Positions 1-7,625 of a DNA stretch of 25,919 nt are shown one piece after another. The DNA lies in assembly GCA_964541255.1 (NCBI GenBank), contig CAZIPL010000020.1:1-25919 (forward strand), given 5' to 3'. The position numbers and the translations under genes are program-made. The notes beneath the pieces are model-generated. The model searched no databases. It was not told where the DNA came from and saw nothing but the letters and a program-made list of their open reading frames with translations. This DNA is from CAYOSU01 sp964541255. GTDB lineage: Bacteria > Bacillota > Clostridia > Christensenellales > CAMQZB01. How positions within the stretch are numbered: the stretch's first letter is position 1; the number at the start of each line of letters is the position of its first letter.

Positions 1-468
1 GTTGAGTTTCTTTTTTGTCTTCAAAATATGGTTTGCCTGAATTGCGATATCAGATGCCTGACCTTGAGCACCGCCCAAAGGCTGATGAATCATTATTTCG
101 CTATTCGGCAATGCAAATCTCTTTCCCTTTGTTCCTGAAGACAACAAGAACGCCCCCATGCTTGCAGCAAGACCGATACAGATTGTTTGTACGTCGCACT
201 TGATATATTGCATGGTATCGTATATCGCCAGTCCCGCAGTTACGCTTCCTCCGGGACTGTTGATATATAAGCAAACGTCTTTGTCGGGATCACAAGATTC
301 AAGATATAAAAGCTGCGCGACAATAGTATTTGCCGTAACATCGTTTATCTCGCCTGTGATGAATATAATTCTATCTTCTAAAAGCTTAGAATAAATATCG
401 TAAGAACGTTCTCCCCTTGATGTCTGTTCGACAACCATAGGGATAAGATTATTTTTGATTTCGTTCAT
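1..468 (-). CDS. clpP: ATP-dependent Clp protease proteolytic subunit ClpP (3' end beyond the window)
   Basis: This is the serine peptidase subunit of the ClpXP/ClpCP machine, a cytoplasmic tetradecameric barrel that degrades unfolded or tagged proteins delivered by an AAA+ unfoldase. The visible part is 156 residues against about 195 for the family. The nucleophile Ser103 sits in GLAASMGA and the catalytic His128 in MIHQPLGG; the catalytic Asp would lie in the part beyond the left edge. The conserved YINSPGGSVTAG block is at 69-79. The ATG at 468 is preceded by AAGGA with normal spacing. It begins 13 bases after the tig stop, so tig-clpP is one transcript, a common bacterial arrangement in which clpX often follows. 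The truncation is only the window edge, not a broken gene. The identification is very secure. Confidence 0.96.
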   Translation of the reverse strand, partial: MNEIKNNLIPMVVEQTSRGERSYDIYSKLLEDRIIFITGEINDVTANTIVAQLLYLESCDPDKDVCLYINSPGGSVTAGLAIYDTMQYIKCDVQTICIGLAASMGAFLLSSGTKGKRFALPNSEIMIHQPLGGAQGQASDIAIQANHILKTKKKLN

Positions 469-481
469 ATAAAATCCTTAA

Positions 482-1768
482 TTATTCGATAGTGTTTTCT
501 TTTTTCAAAAGGTCGAAAAGCTTTTTGATAACAACATTCTGAGAAATGTAGTTGATTTGCTCGGGATTTAATCCAGCTTTATACTCTTCGAGCGTCTTGT
601 TTGCGTTTTCTGCCATAGGCTTAATCTCTTCGTCGATATCGGTATCTTCAGCTTTCAAATTCTCAACGGTTATGATCTTATCGATAACAAGCTGAGCTTT
701 GCAAGACTTAACAGCTTCGTCGCGGAAATTGTTTCTGAACGCGTCCATGGAAGTTCCGGTATAGTTGAGATATGTTTCAACGTTCATACCTTGATACATA
801 AGGCGGTAATTGAAATCCTGAACCATATGATCTATCTGGTTTTCGATCAAAGCGTCGGGAAGCTCCATTTTGCTGCTTTCAACGATAGTTTCAAGCATTT
901 TGTCCTCGAGCTCATATTCTGCTTTTCTCTTGTTTTCGGCAACGAGTTTAGCTTTGATGTCTTTCTTCAAATCTTTTAATGTGTCGAATTCGGAAACGTC
1001 TTTTGCAAATTCGTCGTCAAGTTCGGGAAGCTCTTTAACTTGTAAAGAATTGAGCTTAACTTTAAATACCGATGCCTTTCCGGCAAGAGTCTTTTCACCG
1101 TAGTTCTCGGGGAAAGTAAGCGGAATGTCTTTTTCTTCGCCGATATTCATTCCTACAACACCGTCTTCAAAACCGGGAATGAAAGAATTGGACCCGAGTA
1201 CGAGATCATATCCCTGAGCCGTGCCGCCGTCGAATTTAACGCCGTCAACGCTTCCCTCAAAGTCGATATTCGCTGTATCGCCGTTTTGTGCGGCTCTACC
1301 CTCTACGTCAACCATTCTGCCTGCGTCCTCACGCTTTTTCTCGAGTTCTTTCTTAACGTCGGCATCTTTAACAGTATACTCAATTTTATCGAATTTAATA
1401 CCTTTATACTGACCAAGTTCTACTTCTGGTTTAACGGGAACTTTTGCTACGAGAGTAATTCCGTCGTTGGAAATCGATTCTACGTCAAGATCAGGCTGTC
1501 CAACAGGGAAAATTTCTTCGTTTGCTTCAAGAATATCATAATAGTATTTAACGAAAGCTTCGTTGATAGCTTCTTCATAGAAAACGCCTTCGCCGTAAGC
1601 ATTCTGCAAAACCTTCATAGGAGCTTTGCCTTTTCTGAATCCTTGAACAGGATATTTATTTTTCGTCTTGTTATATGCCAAAACGTTCATTTCCTGCCAC
1701 TCTTCGGCATTCAAAGTAATTGTAATCTTAACTTGACTTTTTTCGATTTTTTCGATGTTACTGTTCAT
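482..1768 (-). CDS. tig: Trigger factor (ribosome-associated chaperone, peptidyl-prolyl isomerase)
   Basis: Trigger factor binds next to the ribosome exit tunnel, near protein L23, and shields new chains as they emerge. The 428-residue length is normal for the family. The ribosome-binding signature GFRKGKAP is at residues 43-50 of the N-terminal domain. An FKBP-type prolyl isomerase domain follows (about 160-245, from GDTANIDFEG to KVKLNSLQ), and then the long helical C-terminal arms. The ATG at 1768 has GGAGG just upstream at 1773-1777. The gene is first in a unit with clpP and is transcribed divergently from rqcH; a perfect TATAAT lies at 1795-1800 on the minus strand. Nothing in the sequence looks damaged. 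Confidence 0.97.
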   Translation of the reverse strand: MNSNIEKIEKSQVKITITLNAEEWQEMNVLAYNKTKNKYPVQGFRKGKAPMKVLQNAYGEGVFYEEAINEAFVKYYYDILEANEEIFPVGQPDLDVESISNDGITLVAKVPVKPEVELGQYKGIKFDKIEYTVKDADVKKELEKKREDAGRMVDVEGRAAQNGDTANIDFEGSVDGVKFDGGTAQGYDLVLGSNSFIPGFEDGVVGMNIGEEKDIPLTFPENYGEKTLAGKASVFKVKLNSLQVKELPELDDEFAKDVSEFDTLKDLKKDIKAKLVAENKRKAEYELEDKMLETIVESSKMELPDALIENQIDHMVQDFNYRLMYQGMNVETYLNYTGTSMDAFRNNFRDEAVKSCKAQLVIDKIITVENLKAEDTDIDEEIKPMAENANKTLEEYKAGLNPEQINYISQNVVIKKLFDLLKKENTIE

Positions 1769-1794
1769 AAATCCTCCGAACTACATAGTAGTAC

Positions 1795-1800
1795 ATTATA
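1795..1800 (-). promoter_or_regulatory. Candidate -10 box for tig-clpP
   Basis: A perfect TATAAT on the minus strand lies 27 bases upstream of the tig ATG, in the divergent tig/rqcH gap. The hexamer 17 bases upstream (AAATGT) is a poor -35, so the call rests on the -10 box and its position. Transcription would start near 1788, leaving a leader of about 20 bases that contains the GGAGG. Confidence 0.45.
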
Positions 1801-1835
1801 ATCATTTTTTGTAGTTAACATTTTATCATAATTAT

Positions 1836-1865
1836 TTGATTTATGCAAACAAAATAGTATACAAT
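1836..1865 (+). promoter_or_regulatory. Candidate sigma-A-type promoter for rqcH
   Basis: TTGATT at 1836-1841 can serve as a -35, with TACAAT at 1860-1865 as a -10 (18-base spacer) or the overlapping TATACA at 1858-1863 (16-base spacer). It lies about 30 bases before the rqcH ATG, in the only large gap upstream of the plus-strand pair. It is not tested and both boxes are imperfect. Confidence 0.45.
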
Positions 1866-1895
1866 AACAGCGAAATACCTTAACGGAGTTAAAAA

Positions 1896-3611
1896 ATGCC
1901 AAACGACGCACTAACGATTTCTTACATAGCGAAAGAACTTGACGATATTCTTTCGGGAGGTAAAATAACTAAAGTCAACCAACCCGAAAACGACGAAATC
2001 GTCATTTACGTATATACCAAAAACGGAACGAAAAAGCTTACGATATCGGCAAATGCAAATATGCCGAGATGTCATATCACAAATCACGATAAGCCAAACC
2101 CTATTACCGCCCCCTCATTTTGCATGCTTTTAAGAAAGCATCTTCTAAGCGGCATTATAGAACGTGTAACTAATCCGAAAAACGATAGAATTATCTGCTT
2201 TGATATAATATCCAAAAACGAAATGAAAGACGACGTATCGATTAAGCTTATCGCGGAGTTAATTTCAAAGCAAAGTAACATAATCTTAACGGACGATAGC
2301 TTCAAAATATACGGAGCTTTAAGAAAAACATCTCTTGACGACGAAAATTCAAAGAGAGTTATTATGTCGGGTGCAACTTACAACTACCCGGAGAACGATA
2401 AAATATCTTATAAAGATATAGATTCGATAAAAAATATAATAAAAAATCTCGAAACCCCATATACTTCAAAAGATATTTTGACATATATCGGCGGATACTC
2501 TTATCAAACTGCGCAATATATCACAAAAAACGACACAATAACAGATTATGAGACAATAATCAAAAATATAATCGATCTTAATACACTAAAAGAAAATTGC
2601 GGATATAATCCGTGTATAGGATATAATAACGGGAAAATAAGCGATTATTTTGTTACGTCTTACGACAATTTGCAATACGAATATAAATGCTTTCAATCGT
2701 TAAACGAAGCGATAGCGCAATATTATTCCGAAAAAGACAATGTTATACGAATAAAAGAGCACAGTAAACGCCTTAACGATATTATCAAACATAATGTTTC
2801 AAGAACCGAGAAAAAACTTTCGGCGCAAAAAAATCAGCTCAAAGATTCGGAAGATCTCGAAAACGACAGACTGTGCGGAGAATTGATTACGACAAATCTA
2901 TATAGAATAGCCGGTAAAGAATCGGAAATATATGTAGATAATTATTATCTTGATCCGCCGCAAAAAATCAAAATCAAGCTTAACCCTTCCCTATCGCCGT
3001 CGAAAAACGCTCAAAATTATTACAAAAAATATAATAAAAAGAAGCGTACGATAGAAATCGTTTCAAATCAGATTATCGACTCGGAAGCACATCTAAATAT
3101 GCTGAAAAGCATTCAATCGATGCTTAATAACGTAAGAAACACGTCGGAAATCGAGCTTATCAATCAAGACTTGATTTCTTGCGGAATAGTTCAACAAAAA
3201 CAAAAGAACAATAAAAAGATCCAAGTAATTAAGAGTAAACCAAGAGAATACACATATCGAGGATACACAATTTACGTCGGTAGAAGCTCTGTCGAAAACG
3301 AATACGTAACGCACAAACTCGGAAAACCGAAAGATATTTGGTTCCACGCAAAAAAATCATTCAGCTCTCACGTTTTATTAAAAACAGACGGAAACGAAAA
3401 TATCCCGGACGACGTATATGTAGTAGCAGCAGAAATCGCCGCATTTTATTCGGACGAAAAAAACTCAGACAAAGTCGAAGTCGATTACACGGACGTTAAG
3501 AACGTTAAAAAGCCGCCAAACGCAAAGCTCGGCTTAGTCATATACAACACAAATTACAGCATAATCTGCACCCCCAATAATCACGAGGAATTAAAAAATG
3601 GAAACTCTTAA
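1896..3611 (+). CDS. rqcH: RqcH / NFACT-family ribosome quality-control protein
   Basis: This is the bacterial homologue of eukaryotic Rqc2/NEMF. In the well-studied B. subtilis protein it binds large subunits obstructed by peptidyl-tRNA and recruits tRNA-Ala to add C-terminal alanine tails that mark the chain for proteolysis. The 571 residues fit the family. The NFACT-N domain occupies about 1-270 and includes the block FCMLLRKHL (75-83) and an Asp97-Arg98 pair matching the DR motif needed for tailing in B. subtilis RqcH. A charged, probably coiled-coil region spans about 270-420. The C-terminal NFACT-R domain has DIWFHAKK (480-487), SSHVLL and the VDYTDVKNVKKP block. The ATG at 1896 has GGAG at 1885-1888. 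The gene is often annotated as a fibronectin-binding protein; the quality-control role is the better supported one. Its 3' end overlaps the next gene by 14 bases. Confidence 0.93.
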   Translation: MPNDALTISYIAKELDDILSGGKITKVNQPENDEIVIYVYTKNGTKKLTISANANMPRCHITNHDKPNPITAPSFCMLLRKHLLSGIIERVTNPKNDRIICFDIISKNEMKDDVSIKLIAELISKQSNIILTDDSFKIYGALRKTSLDDENSKRVIMSGATYNYPENDKISYKDIDSIKNIIKNLETPYTSKDILTYIGGYSYQTAQYITKNDTITDYETIIKNIIDLNTLKENCGYNPCIGYNNGKISDYFVTSYDNLQYEYKCFQSLNEAIAQYYSEKDNVIRIKEHSKRLNDIIKHNVSRTEKKLSAQKNQLKDSEDLENDRLCGELITTNLYRIAGKESEIYVDNYYLDPPQKIKIKLNPSLSPSKNAQNYYKKYNKKKRTIEIVSNQIIDSEAHLNMLKSIQSMLNNVRNTSEIELINQDLISCGIVQQKQKNNKKIQVIKSKPREYTYRGYTIYVGRSSVENEYVTHKLGKPKDIWFHAKKSFSSHVLLKTDGNENIPDDVYVVAAEIAAFYSDEKNSDKVEVDYTDVKNVKKPPNAKLGLVIYNTNYSIICTPNNHEELKNGNS

Positions 3612-4719
3612 CACAAAAGATTTGATAAAAATCGTTGCAAAGAAACAAGTCGAAAACTTCGAGTATTTCAAAATATCTATAAGACCGATTTATATAAAGA
3701 ATTCTCTATATTTTCAAGTCGAAAAATTCAAAAATAAACAAGTTTTTCACGAAAATATAGATTCCGATAAACTCGAAGAATATTTTAACGAAATCTTACT
3801 TCCGAACTATTCCCAAATTGTCGTTCATAACGAAGGTCAATCGACCACGTATTTTATTAAAGAAAACGCAATAAAGAAAGTTATTTCGAATAACAATCTC
3901 AAATACGAAGTTTCAGACAATAATAGAAAAAAGAATTATTTACTAAACGAAGGCGAAAATATTCCTCCCTTAGTCGATTTGGGCGTGTTTACAAAAGATT
4001 TCAAGATCGTAAACGGCAAATACGATAAATATAAACAAATAAACCGCTTTGTCGAACTAATAGACGACTGCTTTAAAAAGTCAGATCTAAAAGAAATCTC
4101 AATTTTAGATTTCGGGTGCGGAAAATCATACTTGACGTTCATCGTATACTACTATTTTGCTAAGATAAAAGGAATCAACGTAAGAATAATCGGATACGAC
4201 TTAAAAGAAGGCATAGTAAATGATTGCAACAAAATTGCAAAGAAATACGGTTATGAAAATCTAAAATTCGTCAAAGCAGACGTCTCTAAAGATATTCTTT
4301 CGAATGAGCATATAGATATGGTAATAAGCTTACATGCTTGCGATACGGCGACAGATTATGCGCTTTCTTATGCGATAAAGAAGAACGTAAAATATATCTT
4401 TTCAGTTCCGTGTTGCCAACATGAAATAAATCTTAGCATACAAGACGGCGGAGACTTAGACATACTCTTAAAATACGGAATCATTAAAGAAAGAACTTCT
4501 GCCCTATTAACCGACGCAGTTAGAGCTGAAATTCTCGAAGATATGGGCTATAACGTCGATGTTCTGGAGTTTGTCGATCTTGCTCACTCGCCTAAGAATT
4601 TAATGATACGAGCTACAAAGAATAAATCTGAAATCTTCAGAAATAAAGACAATATCGCTAAACTAAAAGATAGATATAATTTCAATCAAACATTATTCGA
4701 TTTAATATATAACGAATAA
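3598..4719 (+). CDS. Class I SAM-dependent methyltransferase (Methyltransf_32-like), coupled to rqcH
   Basis: A 373-residue protein with an N-terminal region of about 150 residues that I do not recognise, followed by a Rossmann-type methyltransferase domain. SAM-binding motif I is ILDFGCGKSYLT (169-180) and the following acidic loop is YDLKEG (200-205). The downstream blocks HACDTATD (246-253), VPCCQHE (270-276) and HSPKNLMIRA (330-339) are typical of the family that includes METTL25/RRNAD1-type and GSTCD-type domains. The VPCC block occupies the position of catalytic NPPY-like motifs in other methyltransferases. The substrate is unknown; RNA is a reasonable guess from the relatives and from the partner gene. 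The ATG at 3598 lies inside rqcH, 14 bases before its end, which implies translational coupling. A terminator hairpin follows the gene. Confidence 0.8.
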   Translation: METLNTKDLIKIVAKKQVENFEYFKISIRPIYIKNSLYFQVEKFKNKQVFHENIDSDKLEEYFNEILLPNYSQIVVHNEGQSTTYFIKENAIKKVISNNNLKYEVSDNNRKKNYLLNEGENIPPLVDLGVFTKDFKIVNGKYDKYKQINRFVELIDDCFKKSDLKEISILDFGCGKSYLTFIVYYYFAKIKGINVRIIGYDLKEGIVNDCNKIAKKYGYENLKFVKADVSKDILSNEHIDMVISLHACDTATDYALSYAIKKNVKYIFSVPCCQHEINLSIQDGGDLDILLKYGIIKERTSALLTDAVRAEILEDMGYNVDVLEFVDLAHSPKNLMIRATKNKSEIFRNKDNIAKLKDRYNFNQTLFDLIYNE

Positions 4720-4787
4720 ACCAAAAGCGATTTAATAAAAATATTGATTTATAATATTAGTCTTAAAATAACTTCACTATAAATAAT

Positions 4788-4837
4788 TGCACCCCGAAGG
4801 TTAACTTTCGAGGTGCATATAATTTTATTAAGTTTAT
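4788..4837 (+). terminator. Intrinsic terminator between convergent genes
   Basis: An 11-pair stem with one mismatch (TGCACCCCGAA at 4788-4798 against TTCGAGGTGCA at 4807-4817) closes an 8-base loop and is followed by a T-rich stretch (4818-4837). It lies between the end of the methyltransferase gene and the convergent pseudouridine synthase gene. The minus-strand side is also AT-rich, so it may serve both directions. The rest of the 4720-4954 gap is AT-rich with no other feature I can support. Confidence 0.75.
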
Positions 4838-4954
4838 TTAAATTTACTTTTAGATATATAAATCAAAAAACTAATGCTGAAAAATATGTAATTATTCTAT
4901 ATCAATTGAACAACAATATTATCTATGCGTAAAACGCAATAAATATCGGAATAA

Positions 4955-5887
4955 TTACTCAGATTTGTTCGATTTTCTTAATATGTCGAGAACTTCTTCA
5001 AAATAGTCTGGTATTTTAGAATGAAACTCCATTATCTCCCCCGTTTTAGGATGCTTTAATACTAAAGTTTCGGCATGAAGAAGCTGACCGTTGAGCTTAA
5101 AACGCTGTTTTTCGTAGCCGTACACCTTATCTCCTACGATAGGATGTCCGATATATTTGCTGTGTACTCTTATCTGATGCGTTCGCCCGGTCTTTAGATC
5201 GAACCTTGTAAAAGTGTTATTCTTGAATCTCTCCAATACTATATAGTTGGTTATAGCGATTTTCCCTTCTTTAACAACCGTCATTGTTTTTCTGTCTTTA
5301 GGATTGCGACCGATATATGTTTCAATTTCTCCGCTATCTTCTTTTATAATCCCTTCATTTATCGCAAGATAACTTCTCCTTGCCTCTTTTCTTGCAATCT
5401 GTTCGGCAAGGCATTTATGTGCAATATCGTTCTTAGCAACAACCAAAAGCCCAGACGTATCCTTATCGATTCTATGCACAATACCGGGGCGTAAAACGCC
5501 GTTAATTCCGCTTAAATTATTTAACGCAAATAAAAGACCGTTGACAAGCGTACCCGTTCGTAAAGAGCTTGTCGGGTGTACGATAAGACCTTGAGGCTTA
5601 TTTATAACCGCAATATCGTCGTCTTGATAGACGATTTCGAACATTATTCCGCTTTCGGGCAGTATTTCGCAAGGAATAACTTCTTGCGGCTTTATCTCGA
5701 TAATATCTCCGTCCTTTACAGAATAAGAGCTTTTTAGTATTATTTTGCCGTTTACGCAAACATCGCCTTTTTCTATCAGAGATTTTACCTTTGTTCTCGA
5801 ATACAAATCAAGGCTTTCCGCAACATATGCGTCAAGCCTTTGTCCGTTTTCTTCAACATTAATTATTATCGGAGAATTGTCAGTCAT
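4955..5887 (-). CDS. rluD: RluA-family pseudouridine synthase (RluD/YlyB-like)
   Basis: The enzyme isomerises uridines in RNA, most likely 23S rRNA. An S4 RNA-binding domain lies at the N-terminus (about 15-65, starting GQRLDAYVAES), followed by the RluA catalytic domain. The catalytic motif HRIDKDTSG is at 138-146, with Asp141 as the nucleophile. The RTHQIRVH block near residue 235 is also typical. The 310 residues match the family. The start ATG overlaps the lspA stop by 8 bases (ATGACTGA), and the lspA-pseudouridine synthase pair is a conserved Bacillota arrangement (ylyB in Bacillus). The exact target sites cannot be read from the sequence, so the rluD symbol is a family-level label. Confidence 0.93.
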   Translation of the reverse strand: MTDNSPIIINVEENGQRLDAYVAESLDLYSRTKVKSLIEKGDVCVNGKIILKSSYSVKDGDIIEIKPQEVIPCEILPESGIMFEIVYQDDDIAVINKPQGLIVHPTSSLRTGTLVNGLLFALNNLSGINGVLRPGIVHRIDKDTSGLLVVAKNDIAHKCLAEQIARKEARRSYLAINEGIIKEDSGEIETYIGRNPKDRKTMTVVKEGKIAITNYIVLERFKNNTFTRFDLKTGRTHQIRVHSKYIGHPIVGDKVYGYEKQRFKLNGQLLHAETLVLKHPKTGEIMEFHSKIPDYFEEVLDILRKSNKSE

Positions 5888-6365
5888 TTTTACTCTCTTT
5901 TTCTTTTTTCATGTCTTTAACAAGATCTACTATAAGCAGCAAAACATATAAAATAACGCAACACGTCAAAAACATATCGGCAACGTTAAAGATAGCAAAA
6001 TTGATGAATCTGCAATCGATAAAGTCAATGACGTATCCGTATGCCACTCTGTCGATAAAATTACCGATTGTACCGCCAATAATTCCGCCCAACAAAACAA
6101 GCTGAAGCTTTTTCCCTTTTCTCTCTTTGATAAGAATATAAGTAAATACAGCAAGCGCAATCGGCGTTATAATATAAAACAATGTCATACTGCCGCTTAA
6201 AATCGAAAAAGCGGCACCAGTGTTTCTAACATAGGTTATATGAAAAACATCTTTAATGACAGGAATCGTTTGCCCTATAAACATGTTCGATACAACCAGA
6301 TATTTCGTCAATTGGTCTAAAACAATAGCCAATACGATAATAATAGCAGCTAAAATAAGTCCCAT
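5880..6365 (-). CDS. lspA: Lipoprotein signal peptidase (signal peptidase II)
   Basis: An inner-membrane aspartyl protease that removes signal peptides from diacylglyceryl-modified prolipoproteins. The 161 residues contain four hydrophobic segments (about 3-25, 59-79, 87-105 and 126-147). Family motifs are present in order: DQLTKYL (17-23), VRNTGAAFS (46-54), GNFIDR (101-106), VIDF (112-115) and FNVAD (126-130). The catalytic pair should be Asp114 and Asp130. The ATG at 6365 lies 3 bases after the sepF stop and has no clear ribosome binding site, so it probably depends on translation arriving from sepF. The start is fixed by the expected position of the first membrane helix. Confidence 0.96.
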   Translation of the reverse strand: MGLILAAIIIVLAIVLDQLTKYLVVSNMFIGQTIPVIKDVFHITYVRNTGAAFSILSGSMTLFYIITPIALAVFTYILIKERKGKKLQLVLLGGIIGGTIGNFIDRVAYGYVIDFIDCRFINFAIFNVADMFLTCCVILYVLLLIVDLVKDMKKEKESKND

Positions 6366-6368
6366 AAA

Positions 6369-6650
6369 TTAAGTATCGCTTATAATGTCAACGTTGCTTG
6401 ACGTCATCATAAAAATATCTTTTTGCATTTCGAATACGTTGCCGTTAAGTGCAAAAACAGCACCCGACAATAAGTCGAGAACTCTTTGAGCATCTTCTGC
6501 CTTGAGCTTATCTAAGTATACTATAATAGTGTGTTGATCGCGAAGCATCGATATAGCGCTTTCTACATCGTCGAAAGACTTCGGATGAAATATAGCAAAC
6601 GAATTTTTATTGTTATTGTAATATGTTGTTGCGTCTGTTGGCCCTCTCAT
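6369..6650 (-). CDS. sepF: SepF-like cell-division protein, core domain only
   Basis: SepF polymers bind the C-terminal tail of FtsZ and help anchor and align the Z ring. This 93-residue protein matches the SepF core (DUF552): a strand-rich start, then AEDAQRVLDLLSGAVFALNG (about 51-70) and a C-terminal IFMMTSSNVDI. Typical SepF is about 140-150 residues, with an N-terminal amphipathic helix and linker; both are absent. The start is firm because AAGGAG lies at 6657-6662 and an in-frame TAA (the yggS stop) abuts the ATG, so no upstream extension is possible. The gene follows yggS, as ylmF follows ylmE in Bacillus. The family call is good; whether it acts as a normal SepF without the membrane helix is uncertain. 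Confidence 0.85.
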   Translation of the reverse strand: MRGPTDATTYYNNNKNSFAIFHPKSFDDVESAISMLRDQHTIIVYLDKLKAEDAQRVLDLLSGAVFALNGNVFEMQKDIFMMTSSNVDIISDT

Positions 6651-7304
6651 TTACGTCTCCTTTGAATAATCTCTATTCCCGAATATTTTGGTTCCGATGC
6701 GAACCATATTGGCTCCGCATCTTACCGCAGTTATATAATCGTTGCTCATTCCGCACGATAATACAGAAATATTATCGTCCTCTTTTTTCATTCTATCATA
6801 AATCTCTTTTAATTGCAAATATAATTCTTCATCTGCACATTTTGGCATAACAGACATTATTCCGACAACCAAAACATTGCTTTTAGTTTTTGAGTAACTA
6901 TATATATCATCAAAGTTTTCAGGCAAAACACCGTGTTTCGATTCTTCCCTTCCAATATTGATTTCGATAAGTATTTTTTGAACGATATCGAGCTTTCTTG
7001 CGAGTTTATCAATTTCGTCAACAAGCTTAATACTTTCAACGGAATGTATTAAATCAACTTTACCTACGACATACTTGACTTTATTAGTCTGCAAATGACC
7101 GATAAAATGCCATTTACAATCAATCTTTCCGTATTTTTCGATAAATTCTTGTACTTTATTCTCTCCGAAAACTGTTATTCCTCCAAACATTGCGAGATTC
7201 ATTTCAGAAATATTTTGCATTTTACTCGCGGCAACTATGCAGACATCTTTTGAAATCACCTCTATTTCGTTTATTAAGTTTTTAGCATTGTCGGTAACGT
7301 CCAT
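6651..7304 (-). CDS. yggS: YggS/YlmE-family pyridoxal phosphate-binding protein
   Basis: A TIM-barrel protein of the family that binds pyridoxal 5'-phosphate and keeps B6 vitamers and amino-acid pools in balance; no classical catalytic reaction is known. Lys28 in VAASKMQ is the cofactor lysine. Other family blocks are FGENKVQE, WHFIGHLQTNK, and near the end LSCGMSNDY and MVRIGTKIFG. The 217 residues are slightly below the usual length of about 225-235. No ribosome binding site precedes the ATG at 7304, and the next in-frame Met is after Lys28, so this start is the only workable one among Met codons. Its stop TAA directly abuts the sepF ATG in the same frame. The gene heads the yggS-sepF-lspA-rluD unit. 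Confidence 0.94.
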   Translation of the reverse strand: MDVTDNAKNLINEIEVISKDVCIVAASKMQNISEMNLAMFGGITVFGENKVQEFIEKYGKIDCKWHFIGHLQTNKVKYVVGKVDLIHSVESIKLVDEIDKLARKLDIVQKILIEINIGREESKHGVLPENFDDIYSYSKTKSNVLVVGIMSVMPKCADEELYLQLKEIYDRMKKEDDNISVLSCGMSNDYITAVRCGANMVRIGTKIFGNRDYSKET

Positions 7305-7480
7305 ATTAATAATAAAGTATAGTAAGAATTACTTAAATTAACGGCAAGAAGCAATCTCAAGTCATACTACAACAGATTTCGAAAAAGCCCATTGCCACAC
7401 AACTATCACTATGCATCTAAAGATCGAAAAAGTTAAAAATTCCAAACACTTTCGAAAAGAATAATATTTATTTCGCTAAT
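7305..7480. other. Gap upstream of yggS, no gene seen
   Basis: AT-rich sequence between the tRNA-Pro terminator and yggS. It should hold the promoter of the yggS unit. The only tidy box is TATACT on the minus strand at 7316-7321, which would place the transcript start about 5 bases before the ATG. I see no convincing -35 box, conserved riboswitch fold or small gene here. Confidence 0.5.
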
Positions 7481-7514
7481 ATAAAACAAAAAGGACTGAC
7501 AAAGTCAATCCTTT
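7481..7514 (-). terminator. Intrinsic terminator after tRNA-Pro
   Basis: On the minus strand an 11-pair stem (AAAGGATTGAC with GTCAGTCCTTT, one G-T pair) has a 3-base loop and is followed at once by TTTTGTTTT. It begins 12 bases after the tRNA CCA end and closes the comM-to-tRNA transcription run. This is a textbook rho-independent terminator. Confidence 0.9.
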
Positions 7515-7526
7515 ATTGCTTTAAGA

Positions 7527-7603
7527 TGGTCTGGGTAAGAAGATTTGAACTTCCGACCTCTTGAACCCCATTCAAGCGCGCTACCAAACTGCGCCATACC
7601 CAG
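7527..7603 (-). tRNA. tRNA-Pro (anticodon GGG)
   Basis: A 77-base cloverleaf read from the minus strand, with encoded CCA. The acceptor stem CTGGGTA pairs perfectly with TACCCAG, the discriminator base is A, and the first pair is C1-G72, as expected for proline tRNAs. The D arm is GCGC-AGTTTGGTA-GCGC, the anticodon stem is CTTGA/TCAAG, and the loop ATGGGGT gives anticodon GGG (7567-7569) followed by G37. The T arm is GGAAG-TTCAAAT-CTTCT. It starts 22 bases after the glyA stop, so it is probably co-transcribed and cut out by tRNA processing enzymes. Confidence 0.96.
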
Positions 7604-7625
7604 ATCTGATATTCAATAAGTTTCT

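Noticed and set aside
1..468. clpP as a truncated pseudogene
   Set aside because: The frame is intact to the window edge; only the window ends.
1286..1801. Open frame of 171 codons on the plus strand
   Set aside because: It is antisense to the trigger factor gene, Phe/Asn-rich and without family features.
7305..7480. Riboswitch or small RNA upstream of yggS
   Set aside because: I could not find a stable stem, a conserved core or a terminator/antiterminator pair in this gap.
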